DNA from: Geosporobacter ferrireducens
GTDB taxonomy: Bacteria > Bacillota > Clostridia > Peptostreptococcales > Thermotaleaceae
DNA length: 64,000 nucleotides
Reading direction: 5' to 3'
Assembly (NCBI RefSeq): GCF_001750685.1
Contig: NZ_CP017269.1
Location: 1,777,416-1,841,415, forward strand
Shown here: in pieces, positions 41,596-49,852 of the stretch
Numbering within the stretch: position 1 is the first letter of the stretch
How the letters are laid out: every line of letters starts with the position of its first letter
Position numbers and translations under genes: made by a program
The notes under the pieces: generated by a model
What the model was told of the DNA's origin: nothing
What the model saw: the letters and a program-made list of their open reading frames with translations, nothing else
The model's database searches: none

Positions 41596-42888
41596 ATGAA
41601 TTACAAAGTAATCGCAGGCATCCTGATCCTGTTATCCATCATAACCATAGCAGTTGTAATGAGTCAATCTGAGAACAGGACCGATATTTCTAAGATAGAC
41701 CCTCCAGATTCCCAAGAAAAAGAATCTCCTGTAGAGGTACTGCCTCCTCCTGATCCTGCTGAGGAAGTACTGGCCTCCCTATCCTTAGAAGAAAAGATTG
41801 GACAGCTTTTTATATTGGGCTTTCAGGAAAGCATGGATTCTGATAGTCTTCGTTCTTTGATTGAAGAAAAAAAAATGGGAGGTTTTATTCTCTTTCAACG
41901 GAATTATCGAAACATCGATACCCTGATTCAACTGAATCAACAGTTACATGCATGGAATAAAGACAACCCCGTACCTTTATTGATCTCTATTGATGAGGAG
42001 GGTGGTACTGTTTCCCGATTGCCTTCAGGTGCTACAAAATTTCCAGAAGCAAGACTCCTTGGAAACATTAATGAGGAAAATCTCACTTTCCAGGTAGGTG
42101 AAGTAATCGGAAAAGAGTTAAGTGCTTTAGGGATCAATCTTAATTTTGCTCCTGTCATGGATGTGGTTTCCTCAAAGAACAATAGGCTTCTATATCCACG
42201 TTCCTATAGTGGAAATCCTGAAACCGTTTCACGACATGGTATGCGTTTTATCCAGGGTCTTCAACAGCAGGGCGTTATTGGCGTTCCGAAGCACTTTCCC
42301 GGTCATGGAGATACCCAGGTGGATTCCCATGGGGGAATGCCTAAAATTATGGTTGATCGTGATACACTCCTTCGTAGAGAATTAGTCCCTTTTAAGGCTT
42401 CTATAGAAGGTGGCGCTGAAATGATCATGGCGGGCCACTTAGCCTTTCCGATCATTGATGAACAATCTCTCCCTGCCACCCGGTCTAGAATTTTGCTTCA
42501 GGAGCTGTTGAGAAAAGAATTGGGTTTTAACGGTATTATTGTTACAGATGATTTAGAAATGAAGGGTTATACAGATAAGAACATCTCTATAGAAGAAGCT
42601 GCGTTGCAATCCTTTGACGCAGGCATCGATTTGTTTGTCATCTGTCATACGGAGGACCTCCAAATGAGGGTCTATAATAGCCTCAAGGAAAAGGCAGCAG
42701 ATGGTACTATTTCAGAAGAACGATTAAATGCATCGGTACTCCGGATTATTCGGCTTAAGCAAAAATATGATCTTTCACATTATATGTATGAAGATCCTGA
42801 AAAAATTAAAGCAAAAGTGGGTACAGAAGCACATAAAAAAATCCTGCAAGAGGTGCGGAATCGAGGCAAAAGTAGTCCAGGCTCGTGA
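41596..42888 (+). CDS. Glycoside hydrolase family 3 beta-N-acetylhexosaminidase (NagZ-like)
   Basis: About 430 residues with an N-terminal signal-anchor segment (about 5-23) and a Pro/Glu-rich linker, then a single GH3 barrel (about 60-400). Family signatures are EEKIGQLFILGF, GVPKHFPGHGDTQVDSHGG with the Asp/His acid-base loop of NagZ-type enzymes, and VTDDLEMKGY with the likely nucleophile Asp. It would trim N-acetylglucosamine from muropeptides or glycans outside the membrane. The start is ATG 41596 (GGAG 9 bases upstream); ATG 41581 contains that site. No other cell wall recycling genes are adjacent. Confidence 0.9.
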   Translation: MNYKVIAGILILLSIITIAVVMSQSENRTDISKIDPPDSQEKESPVEVLPPPDPAEEVLASLSLEEKIGQLFILGFQESMDSDSLRSLIEEKKMGGFILFQRNYRNIDTLIQLNQQLHAWNKDNPVPLLISIDEEGGTVSRLPSGATKFPEARLLGNINEENLTFQVGEVIGKELSALGINLNFAPVMDVVSSKNNRLLYPRSYSGNPETVSRHGMRFIQGLQQQGVIGVPKHFPGHGDTQVDSHGGMPKIMVDRDTLLRRELVPFKASIEGGAEMIMAGHLAFPIIDEQSLPATRSRILLQELLRKELGFNGIIVTDDLEMKGYTDKNISIEEAALQSFDAGIDLFVICHTEDLQMRVYNSLKEKAADGTISEERLNASVLRIIRLKQKYDLSHYMYEDPEKIKAKVGTEAHKKILQEVRNRGKSSPGS

Positions 42889-42947
42889 TCATATACCTAG
42901 ACACCATGACTAATTGCCATAAAATGCACTATAACCGAACATTTTTC

Positions 42948-43009
42948 CTGTAGGACCTGTCGTCTCCCGATATCTGTCATTGGCGGACGACCACAGGTCT
43001 CCCCTACAG
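42948..43009. repeat. Multi-segment hairpin between convergent genes
   Basis: CTGTAGG/CCTACAG, ACCTGT/ACAGGT and CGTC/GACG stack into a 17-bp interrupted stem with a loop of about 21 bases. No T-run follows on either strand, so it is not a standard terminator. It ends 38 bases before the amidase stop. Confidence 0.5.
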
Positions 43010-43047
43010 CAGCCTATAGCACATAAACAAAATTTCTCAGCCTTTGA

Positions 43048-43872
43048 TCACTTCTTGCAAAGCGCATATACATCTTTCCGGCGGTGGGCTAATAAGGGCA
43101 GTTCTCTACGTACCTTCTCCACCAGTTCTAAATCAATCTCCACATATAAGATACCTTCCTTTTCATCTGCCTGGGCAATCACGGTCCCCCATGGATTCAC
43201 CACGATGGAGTGACCATAAGCGTGGTAGGAGGTATTCAGATTTCTTGCAGGAGATGCAGCAATAAAGTATACTTGGTTATCCAGCGCTCTTGTTCTAGCT
43301 AACAATTCCCAGTGGGCCGGGCCTGTAGTCATATTGAAGGCCGCTGGTATAACGATGACCTTGGCTCCCTCTAACGTCATCAATCGTACCAGTTCCGGGA
43401 ACCGCATATCATAACAGATGGAAACTCCCACCGGGCATTGAGGTGCATTTGCTACTGTTACGGCTTCTCCGGCACTCAATATTTCTGACTCTTGAAAGCG
43501 GATTCCTCCTGCTACATCAATATCAAAGAGATGCATTTTACGATGTTTCCCTGCAAGATTTCCTTGGAAATCAAAAATAAAACTGGTGTTATAGATTTTG
43601 TCTTCGTACCGCTCCGGAATAGAACCGCCTATGAGAAAGATACTTAGTTCCTTGGCTAAGCTTGATAGCATTTTCGTCGTTGGACCAGGAAATTCTTCAG
43701 CAAAATCAGGAAAATACTTATTATCATAAGGACAGTTAAACATTTCCGGCAGCACCACCCACTGACTTCCAGCTGCAGCGGATTCTCGAATCATAGTCTC
43801 TGCCCTTTTCAGATTTCTGTCTTTTTCTTCCTCAATCAGCATCTGACAGACAGCTATTTTAAAAACGGACAT
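43048..43872 (-). CDS. Carbon-nitrogen hydrolase (Nit2/omega-amidase-like)
   Basis: A 274-residue nitrilase-superfamily amidase. The catalytic triad is visible as Glu in VVLPEMFNCPY, Lys in GKHRKMHLFDID and Cys in VGVSICYDMRFPEL. The pattern KMHLFDIDVAGGIRFQES is typical of omega-amidase/Nit2 proteins, which hydrolyse alpha-ketoglutaramate or repair deaminated glutathione-like metabolites. The start is ATG 43872 with GAGGTG 6 bases upstream; the frame runs to GTG 43881. Monocistronic. Confidence 0.88.
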   Translation of the reverse strand: MSVFKIAVCQMLIEEEKDRNLKRAETMIRESAAAGSQWVVLPEMFNCPYDNKYFPDFAEEFPGPTTKMLSSLAKELSIFLIGGSIPERYEDKIYNTSFIFDFQGNLAGKHRKMHLFDIDVAGGIRFQESEILSAGEAVTVANAPQCPVGVSICYDMRFPELVRLMTLEGAKVIVIPAAFNMTTGPAHWELLARTRALDNQVYFIAASPARNLNTSYHAYGHSIVVNPWGTVIAQADEKEGILYVEIDLELVEKVRRELPLLAHRRKDVYALCKK

Positions 43873-43920
43873 AGGTTTCACCTCTCAGCGTTTTCTTCTA
43901 TTATATAAGAAACAAATAAA

Positions 43921-43954
43921 AAAGCATACCCAACTCTTTGAGCCAGGTATGCTT
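43921..43954 (-). terminator. Terminator after LysM-CAP gene
   Basis: AAAGCATACC and GGTATGCTTT pair around 14 bases; the minus strand continues with TTTATTTG. Confidence 0.75.
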
Positions 43955-43967
43955 TCTTCTATTCACT

Positions 43968-44609
43968 TTATGGTTTTATGAACATTTGTGTCCAATAAGT
44001 TGTGCCATTTCCACTGACTGTATATCCTACACCAATTTGCGTAAAGTTTTCACTTAGAATATTTTTACGATGTCCTGGTGAGTTCATCCAACCTTTCATT
44101 ACTTCTTCCGGTGTTTTTTGACCCATGGCGATATTCTCTCCCGCATATGAATATGTGATTCCGAATTTTTTCATCATGTCAAAAGGTGATCCATAAGTGG
44201 GCGATGTATGGGAAAAATAGCCTTTGTCTCTCATATCTACAGACTTTGTTCTTGCCACATTAGAAAGTGCTGCATTTTCAGTTAATGGCTTTAGTCCATA
44301 TTTTCCTCTCTCAACATTTACCAGTCTTACAACCTCCTGCTCAAAATTTCTTGCAGTATTCGTTGTAGTTGATGTGGTAGTCGTTGCACTTGGTATATTA
44401 ATTTTCATACCAGGCCAAATTACATTTGGATTTGCAATTTGCTTGTTGTTGTTAACTAGGGTCTGTACATCTACACCGTATCGCATTGCAATTTTATACA
44501 TCGTGTCACCGGATTGAACAGTGTAGACGCTGCCTGCTGCTTCTACTTGTGTCAGCGGCATTGTCAGCAGTGGAAAGGCTAACAGTGATGCAATAAGAAT
44601 CTTTTTCAT
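43968..44609 (-). CDS. Secreted LysM-CAP domain protein
   Basis: A 213-residue exported protein: signal peptide (MKKILIASLLAFPLLTM..., cleavage after VEAAG region), one LysM domain (about 27-72, YTVQSGDTMYKIAMRYG), a Thr-rich linker and a CAP/SCP domain (about 90-213) with VNVERGKYGLKPL, YAGENIAMGQ and MNSPGHRKNIL. The layout matches YkwD/SafA-like proteins common in spore-formers, bound to peptidoglycan by LysM. The start is ATG 44609 (AGGGGG 9 bases upstream); the frame is open to 44789 but that part overlaps the upstream region without a ribosome site. Confidence 0.9.
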   Translation of the reverse strand: MKKILIASLLAFPLLTMPLTQVEAAGSVYTVQSGDTMYKIAMRYGVDVQTLVNNNKQIANPNVIWPGMKINIPSATTTTSTTTNTARNFEQEVVRLVNVERGKYGLKPLTENAALSNVARTKSVDMRDKGYFSHTSPTYGSPFDMMKKFGITYSYAGENIAMGQKTPEEVMKGWMNSPGHRKNILSENFTQIGVGYTVSGNGTTYWTQMFIKP

Positions 44610-44845
44610 GTTATCAATCCCCCTTACACACAAGTATACAATAACACCCGCGAAAGGTAACCCCTCAAATATTGTTATCCATTGAATAATTATCCAGTTT
44701 ACAATGTATGAACATACTTTTTTTATCGTGGCTGCAAAGGTAGTTAAAAGCATCTGCTCATTTTTGTCTAAAAAAATAAAACTCTCCATTGGGAGAGTTT
44801 TTGTTTATAATCTTTATTTAATATATGAATATATTTAAATACTGA

Positions 44846-45046
44846 CTATAACTTAACTACATTCGCAGCTTGTGGTCCACGGTTGCCTTCAGTAATTTCG
44901 AATTCAACTTTTTGGCCTTCTTCTAATGACTTATAACCATCACCAGTAATTGCTGAGAAATGTACGAATACATCTGGCTCACCTGCTACTTCGATGAATC
45001 CAAATCCTTTTTCATTGTTAAACCATTTTACTGTTCCTTGTTTCAT
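44846..45046 (-). CDS. csp: Cold-shock protein (CspA family)
   Basis: A 66-residue single cold-shock domain with both nucleic acid-binding motifs, KGFGFIEV (RNP1-like) and VFVHFSAI (RNP2). It acts as an RNA chaperone in the cytoplasm. The ribosome site AGGAGG lies 11 bases before the ATG. The promoter at 45119-45091 gives a short 5' leader of about 40 bases, unlike the long thermosensing leader of E. coli cspA. Paralog identity (CspB, CspC and so on) cannot be set. Confidence 0.95.
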   Translation of the reverse strand: MKQGTVKWFNNEKGFGFIEVAGEPDVFVHFSAITGDGYKSLEEGQKVEFEITEGNRGPQAANVVKL

Positions 45047-45090
45047 TTACTCAATTCCTCCTAAATTTACACAAAATATCGTTTCGTCTT

Positions 45091-45119
45091 ATTATAGCAT
45101 TAATCAATGATGATAACAA
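45091..45119 (-). promoter_or_regulatory. Cold-shock gene promoter
   Basis: TTGTTA (45119-45114), 17 bases, TATAAT (45096-45091) on the minus strand. Confidence 0.75.
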
Positions 45120-45153
45120 GCCTTTAAATATTTTTAATCGCTTCCTGCACATA

Positions 45154-45990
45154 CTAGAAGCAGACGTATACAGCACCTGCTCCTGCATAGGTTCCGATCA
45201 CAGGACCCATGGAATGAAGCAGTATCTCCTTCGGTTGAATCTCTTCCTTGAGCACACGGATAAATTCATTTGCCCTATCTAAACAATCGGCATGGGTTAC
45301 CCCAATCACACGATTTGAGAAATCAATATTTTTTTCTTTGATGGCATTAATAATATAGCGCAGGGCCTTTTTTTCTCCTCTAATCTTTTCTTTTACCTTG
45401 ACGTATCCGTCTTCCTTATCGATAAATACCAAGGGTTTTACATTTAACATGCTGGCTGCAAAATACTGTACCTTGCTCACACGCCCACCCTTGACAGCGT
45501 TTTCCAAAGTTTCAAGATATACAAGAACATCTAAGCTATCCCGGTACTCCGTTAGTTCCTTAATAATTTCTGGAATAGATAATCCTTTCTTCATTAACTC
45601 ACAAGCCTTTAGAACCTGCATTCCTACACCTAGAGAACCGTTCCGTGTATCAAAGGTAGTTACTGCTTCTCCAATACTATTTTTCACCATCGTTACGGTC
45701 TGATAGGTTCCACTTAAAACAGAGGAAAGATTTACAGAGAGCACGTGCTTGTATTCTTTGAGACTTTCCTGAATCAGATTAAATATATCTCCAGGAGAAG
45801 GTTGAGAGGTCTTCGGCAGATTTTTTGTAACTGCACACTTTTGATAATATTCTTCATGGCTAATTTCAATACCGTCAACATAATTTTCTTCATCAATCAT
45901 TATATGTAAGGGAGCCACTCCAATATTATATTCATCTAATATGTGTTGGGGAAGATCACAGGAACTGTCAGTTATAATTCTTATATTCAT
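45154..45990 (-). CDS. DegV family fatty acid-binding protein
   Basis: A 278-residue DegV/FakB-type protein with IRIITDSSCDLP at the N-terminus and the fatty acid-pocket motif TSQPSPGDIFNLI near residue 65, then VNLSSVLSGTYQT. In Firmicutes these bind fatty acids for phosphorylation by FakA. No fakA gene is in the window. The start is ATG 45990 with GGAGG 6 bases upstream; the frame runs to 46044. Confidence 0.9.
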   Translation of the reverse strand: MNIRIITDSSCDLPQHILDEYNIGVAPLHIMIDEENYVDGIEISHEEYYQKCAVTKNLPKTSQPSPGDIFNLIQESLKEYKHVLSVNLSSVLSGTYQTVTMVKNSIGEAVTTFDTRNGSLGVGMQVLKACELMKKGLSIPEIIKELTEYRDSLDVLVYLETLENAVKGGRVSKVQYFAASMLNVKPLVFIDKEDGYVKVKEKIRGEKKALRYIINAIKEKNIDFSNRVIGVTHADCLDRANEFIRVLKEEIQPKEILLHSMGPVIGTYAGAGAVYVCF

Positions 45991-46072
45991 AACACGCCTC
46001 CTTGCTTTTAATTTTACTTTATACGATAGATGTTCATATGGCAATCATTATTTTTAGCGCCTTAACCGATCA

Positions 46073-46687
46073 CTACTTCCTGGATACATAAGCATTGTTT
46101 TTTATGTAAAATCGCCACAGAAAATCTCGTGCTTCTTCAGCATAATCAATATTAATTCGCTTAGAAGTTTCGATTTCAAAAGGCGCCTCCGATATTTCCC
46201 TGCATATGAAAAGCCTTTCTCCCAACAAATCCTCTCCATAACAATTCTTGTCAATCCCTAAGGCTGCGCAGAGCTTTCCTGGTCCGTTTGTAAGGTGTAT
46301 ACGTTGGTTTTTCGTCAGTTCTTCTAACGGTTTAGTATATCTTCTAAATGCCATCTGCTGCATCCCATAAAAAGGTTCCAGCGCTCGGATCAGCACTGCA
46401 GAAGCTTCTCCTGCTTTACCGGTTACTACATTCATGCAGTAGTACATGCCATAAATTAAATAGATATACGCATACCCGGCAGGTCCAAACATGATTTCGG
46501 TTCTTGCGGTACGCCGGTTGTTGTAGGAGTGAGCAGCCTTGTCTACCGCCCCAATATAGGCTTCCGCTTCCACGATCCTTCCAGCAAGCTCTACACCCGC
46601 TATACGATGAATCAAAATTTTTCCTAATAGTTCTTTCGCCACATTTAGCGTATTTCCTTCAAAAAATTCACGTTTTAATTTCTCCAT
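46073..46687 (-). CDS. 3-methyladenine DNA glycosylase (MPG/AAG family)
   Basis: A 204-residue alkyladenine glycosylase that removes alkylated or deaminated purines. Recognisable are ELLGKILIHR, GRIVEAEAYIG with the catalytic Glu, GPAGYAYIYLIYGMYYCMNVVTG (here split for length: YIYLIYGMYYCMN is the core) and TNGPGKLCAALGID. The start is ATG 46687 with AGAGGAAAG upstream; the frame reaches TTG 46705. It is a stand-alone gene divergent from the ZIP transporter. Confidence 0.92.
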   Translation of the reverse strand: MEKLKREFFEGNTLNVAKELLGKILIHRIAGVELAGRIVEAEAYIGAVDKAAHSYNNRRTARTEIMFGPAGYAYIYLIYGMYYCMNVVTGKAGEASAVLIRALEPFYGMQQMAFRRYTKPLEELTKNQRIHLTNGPGKLCAALGIDKNCYGEDLLGERLFICREISEAPFEIETSKRINIDYAEEARDFLWRFYIKNNAYVSRK

Positions 46688-46864
46688 AGAAAACTTTCCT
46701 CTCAATAGGATTTCAATATTATTGTTTTTTCATTTAGAAATTCTATACCTTTCTTCTCTATCCTCTTTTCTAAAAATAAACAAATTAATTAATCAATTTA
46801 TGTTTCAACATTTTAAAACAGGGTATCTTAATTTCGATTAGTTTTTTTGAAAGGAGTTGTTTCA

Positions 46865-47647
46865 TTGGTAGCCTATTTAGAGCAATTTAACATTATTGTT
46901 GTAGGATTCATAGCAAGTCTTGTTGCAGGTGCTGCTACCGGTCTCGGTGCACTGCCTATCTTTTTCACAAAAAATGTAAGCCATAAGTTCTTAGATACAA
47001 TGCTCGGTTTTGCTGCAGGTGTTATGCTTGCCGCAACTTCCTTCAGCTTAATTGTTCCTGCAATTGAATACGGCGGGGGTGGAGCAAGTGGAGCACTCAC
47101 AGCCATGATCGGAATTTTATTGGGCGGAATCTTTCTAGACCTTATGGATAAATACTCACCTCATGTCCATCTATTAGAAAACAGAAGAGAAGGCGGCAGC
47201 TCCAGTCTTACCAAGGTGTGGCTCTTTATTATCGCCATTACGCTACACAATTTCCCGGAGGGTCTCGCTGTTGGTGTAGGCTTCGGTAACGGTGATATTG
47301 CCAATGGACTGACCCTTGCGATTGGCATCGGTCTTCAGAATATTCCTGAGGGGCTTGCAGTAGCATTAGCATTGGTTCGAGAAAAATACTCCCCCATCAA
47401 GGCCTTTCTAATTGCATTGTTTACAGGACTTGTAGAACCAATCGGAGGAATTATCGGGATCGGTCTCGTTCACATTGCCCAACCCATCTTGCCTTTAGGT
47501 TTGGCCTTTGCCGCAGGGGCCATGTTGTTCGTCATCAGTGATGAAATCATCCCTGAAACCCACAAGCATGGTTTTGAACGTGTGGCCACTTACGGCCTTC
47601 TAATCGGGTTTGTGATCATGATGTATCTGGATGTCACCCTTGGATAA
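46865..47647 (+). CDS. ZIP-family divalent metal transporter (ZupT/GufA-like)
   Basis: A 260-residue, about eight-helix metal importer. The signatures LHNFPEGLAVGVGF and GLQNIPEGLAVALAL (helices four and five) hold the His/Asn/Glu metal site. Likely substrates are zinc, iron or manganese. The start is taken as TTG 46865, eight bases after AAAGGAG; the upstream TTG at 46847 precedes that site. No metal-responsive operator was recognised. A bidirectional terminator follows. Confidence 0.9.
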   Translation: MVAYLEQFNIIVVGFIASLVAGAATGLGALPIFFTKNVSHKFLDTMLGFAAGVMLAATSFSLIVPAIEYGGGGASGALTAMIGILLGGIFLDLMDKYSPHVHLLENRREGGSSSLTKVWLFIIAITLHNFPEGLAVGVGFGNGDIANGLTLAIGIGLQNIPEGLAVALALVREKYSPIKAFLIALFTGLVEPIGGIIGIGLVHIAQPILPLGLAFAAGAMLFVISDEIIPETHKHGFERVATYGLLIGFVIMMYLDVTLG

Positions 47648-47665
47648 TGAATGATCTTCCTTATA

Positions 47666-47697
47666 TAAAAAGCTTTGGCTCTTTAGCCAAGGCTTTT
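47666..47697. terminator. Bidirectional terminator between ZIP and peptidase genes
   Basis: AAAAAGCTTTGGCT and AGCCAAGGCTTTTT form a 14-bp stem with one G-T pair and a 4-base loop. Confidence 0.85.
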
Positions 47698-49184
47698 TAT
47701 TGGTTATTGAAATAACTATTAAAAATTGCCACCGCCGGCTCTCCGCCATGTTGACGGCACAGCTCTCTAAAACCCTCTCTGGTTACAATCTTATTTTGAT
47801 ATTGTTGGTATAGGCTTTTTAAAAATCCATCATAACGGTCCTTGCCCATAGCCTGATAGATCTCATAATGCATCAGAGCAGCTCTTCGATAGTTCACACG
47901 ATAGTAATGACTCCATGAAGTATAAATACTTAAATCTTCTCCCAATGCAATATTGGCCCACCCTTCCAGTGCTTTTTTCAGCTGTATTTTTTCCTTTTGA
48001 TAAAAAACTTCCAATTCCTTTTCCTGAAGCTCGTATCCCTTTTGAATGAAAGTCGTTAATCCCTCGTCAAACCACGCATCCTTCAATTGATTGTTTCCTA
48101 AAATGCCGTAAAACCATTGATGCCCCGTCTCATGGAGGATCGTAGCACTTCCTTTCGTGAACTCTTGCAGGTTCTGGGTGCTAATCATAATCAGACAGGG
48201 GTATTCCATACCTCCTGTCATAAATTCTGTTTCCACCACATCAAAATCTTTATAAGGGTAGGGTCCAATTCTTCGCCCATAATAATCCATAATTTTTTCC
48301 AGCTCTTTCAAATAAGCTTCTGCAGCCTTTTGATCTAAGCTATAGCTATAGAGTTTCAGAGAAATATCATCCTCCGTTTTATGTATATACTCTCTATAGT
48401 TCCTGCTAATTGCAAGGGCCATATCTCTTATATTATTCCCTTCTATAATCGTTAATTTGTTGTCTTCCAACATTTCAGCCCTCTCCATGCCTGAGCCTAC
48501 AACCGTATATTCAGGGGGTGTTGTGATCTGCAGCCGATAGTCTGCTGTTTGCGTATAAAAGGGGTCCCCTGCAGGAAGATAATTGGATACGATCCAACCC
48601 TCTTCTTGATAGATTCCAAGTGTAGGAATCCAATTGCCCAACCATAGCGCTTTATCATTTCCCCCGGTTCTGTGGGAAATTTTAGGTACTTGTATCTCAA
48701 TATCCAAGGAAACACGCAAAACCCTGTCAGATTTCTGCACCTGTGATACATCAAGCCATAACAGTTCATCCTCTATTTCAAAAGAAATATCTTTTCCTTC
48801 TATTGCTACAGCCTTTATATCAATAAATCCTTGGCTGTCTCCTCTTGCAAAAATGCGATTCCTCATCTCGGGGAAATAAAAATGACCCTTCTTTCCATTT
48901 TTGTAGGCATTCATCCATAATTGCAGAGGCAATCGATCTCCCATTTTCATATTTTCTATCCGAATTTCCTGTTTGCCTGTTAGCTTCCGACTTTTCTCGT
49001 CAAAGGTCAGTTTCAGATCATAAGTAACTTTCTCTTCTTTGTTTTCAAGCCGGGTTTGTTCCGTTACAGTTTCTATATCTGACTTCTCCAGTGTTTGATT
49101 TTCCAGAGCGTTTTCTTCACAACCCGTAAATAAAATACTCCATAACATTAAAGCGCCTATCACTCCGATTATACTTTTTTTCAT
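47697..49184 (-). CDS. M1-family metallopeptidase lipoprotein
   Basis: About 495 residues. An N-terminal lipoprotein signal ends in lipobox LFTGC. A beta-rich N-terminal domain precedes a gluzincin catalytic domain with HETGHQWFYG (zinc ligands and Glu) and the third ligand Glu in WFDEGLTTF; GGMEYP matches the M1 GxMEN exopeptidase motif in altered form. It would cleave peptides at the cell surface. The start is ATG 49184 with GGTGGGAT upstream; the frame runs to 49235. A hairpin at 49212-49240 (arms AGGAGTTGAGA) lies 28 bases before the start and may affect expression. Confidence 0.9.
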   Translation of the reverse strand: MKKSIIGVIGALMLWSILFTGCEENALENQTLEKSDIETVTEQTRLENKEEKVTYDLKLTFDEKSRKLTGKQEIRIENMKMGDRLPLQLWMNAYKNGKKGHFYFPEMRNRIFARGDSQGFIDIKAVAIEGKDISFEIEDELLWLDVSQVQKSDRVLRVSLDIEIQVPKISHRTGGNDKALWLGNWIPTLGIYQEEGWIVSNYLPAGDPFYTQTADYRLQITTPPEYTVVGSGMERAEMLEDNKLTIIEGNNIRDMALAISRNYREYIHKTEDDISLKLYSYSLDQKAAEAYLKELEKIMDYYGRRIGPYPYKDFDVVETEFMTGGMEYPCLIMISTQNLQEFTKGSATILHETGHQWFYGILGNNQLKDAWFDEGLTTFIQKGYELQEKELEVFYQKEKIQLKKALEGWANIALGEDLSIYTSWSHYYRVNYRRAALMHYEIYQAMGKDRYDGFLKSLYQQYQNKIVTREGFRELCRQHGGEPAVAIFNSYFNNQ

Positions 49185-49272
49185 TTTCTTATCCCACCAG
49201 TACATAGATATAGGAGTTGAGAATGCATCTCTCAACTCCTTTTATCATAACACATCTGTAATCTTGAATAAA

Positions 49273-49533
49273 CTAGTGTCTACGTCCTCGGGTCATCTTT
49301 TGATAGACTTCTCCCGGCGTTAATCCGGCTGCTTCAATCACTGGTACATTAACTTTTAGATTTCTATCCACATTGCCGCTATTCAGGTCTGTCACAACAA
49401 TGGCATCATACTCGTCTGTAACAATATCCTCTACCGTATCATCCTTATACATCGTTCTTACATCGTAGCCATGATCTGCTAAATACCTTCTGACATCCTC
49501 CAAAGTATTTTCAACAACAACTTTTCTATTCAT
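49273..49533 (-). CDS. ykuS: YkuS family protein (UPF0180)
   Basis: An 86-residue conserved small protein of the YkuS/UPF0180 group, with VVVENTLEDVRRYLADHGYD and DAIVVTDLNSGNV. The function is unknown in the family. The start is ATG 49533, six bases after GGAGGG; ATG 49539 overlaps that site. The Lys/Arg-rich C-terminus ends MTRGRRH. Confidence 0.85.
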   Translation of the reverse strand: MNRKVVVENTLEDVRRYLADHGYDVRTMYKDDTVEDIVTDEYDAIVVTDLNSGNVDRNLKVNVPVIEAAGLTPGEVYQKMTRGRRH

Positions 49534-49611
49534 AAGCATCCCTCCAAATATTTTTTCATGTTTATTATCTGTATCTTTATCCTTTTTATGTTTGCTTTTA
49601 AATGAATCATA

Positions 49612-49830
49612 AAAAAACGCTGGTTGAAATATTAGTGTCTTGTACTACCGATTGCTGTGGTCATTACATCCCTTTCCCTGTGGCTCTATGACAATCTACC
49701 GGATATGGTCCAATGGGCCCGTGATAACTATCCCTATTATGCAATCCCCTTTCAAACCACCGTCTCATTTCTTCTGCCTTGCATCTCTCTATGGAAAAAA
49801 ATGAAAAAAAGAAGGCAAAGAAGCAGCGAA
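49612..49830 (+). pseudogene. C-terminal fragment of a spore germination permease (GerAB/GerKB family)
   Basis: The plus-strand frame reads KKRWLKY, an in-frame TAG at 49633, then about 65 codons including SLWLYDNLPDMVQW, DNYPYYAIPFQ and a basic tail KKMKKRRQR. The YDN(I/L)P and YPYY-(A/L)(I/L)PFQ pattern with a Lys/Arg-rich end is typical of the last helix of GerAB-type permeases. All upstream helices are missing. The frame then runs into the end of the helD gene on the other strand. It is best read as a decayed remnant, supporting sporulation in the lineage. Confidence 0.55.
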
Positions 49831-49852
49831 CAGCACTCCTTTTGCCGTATAT

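Noticed and set aside
44610..44789. 60-residue N-terminal extension of the LysM-CAP protein
   Set aside because: A normal signal peptide and ribosome site begin at 44609; the extension has neither.
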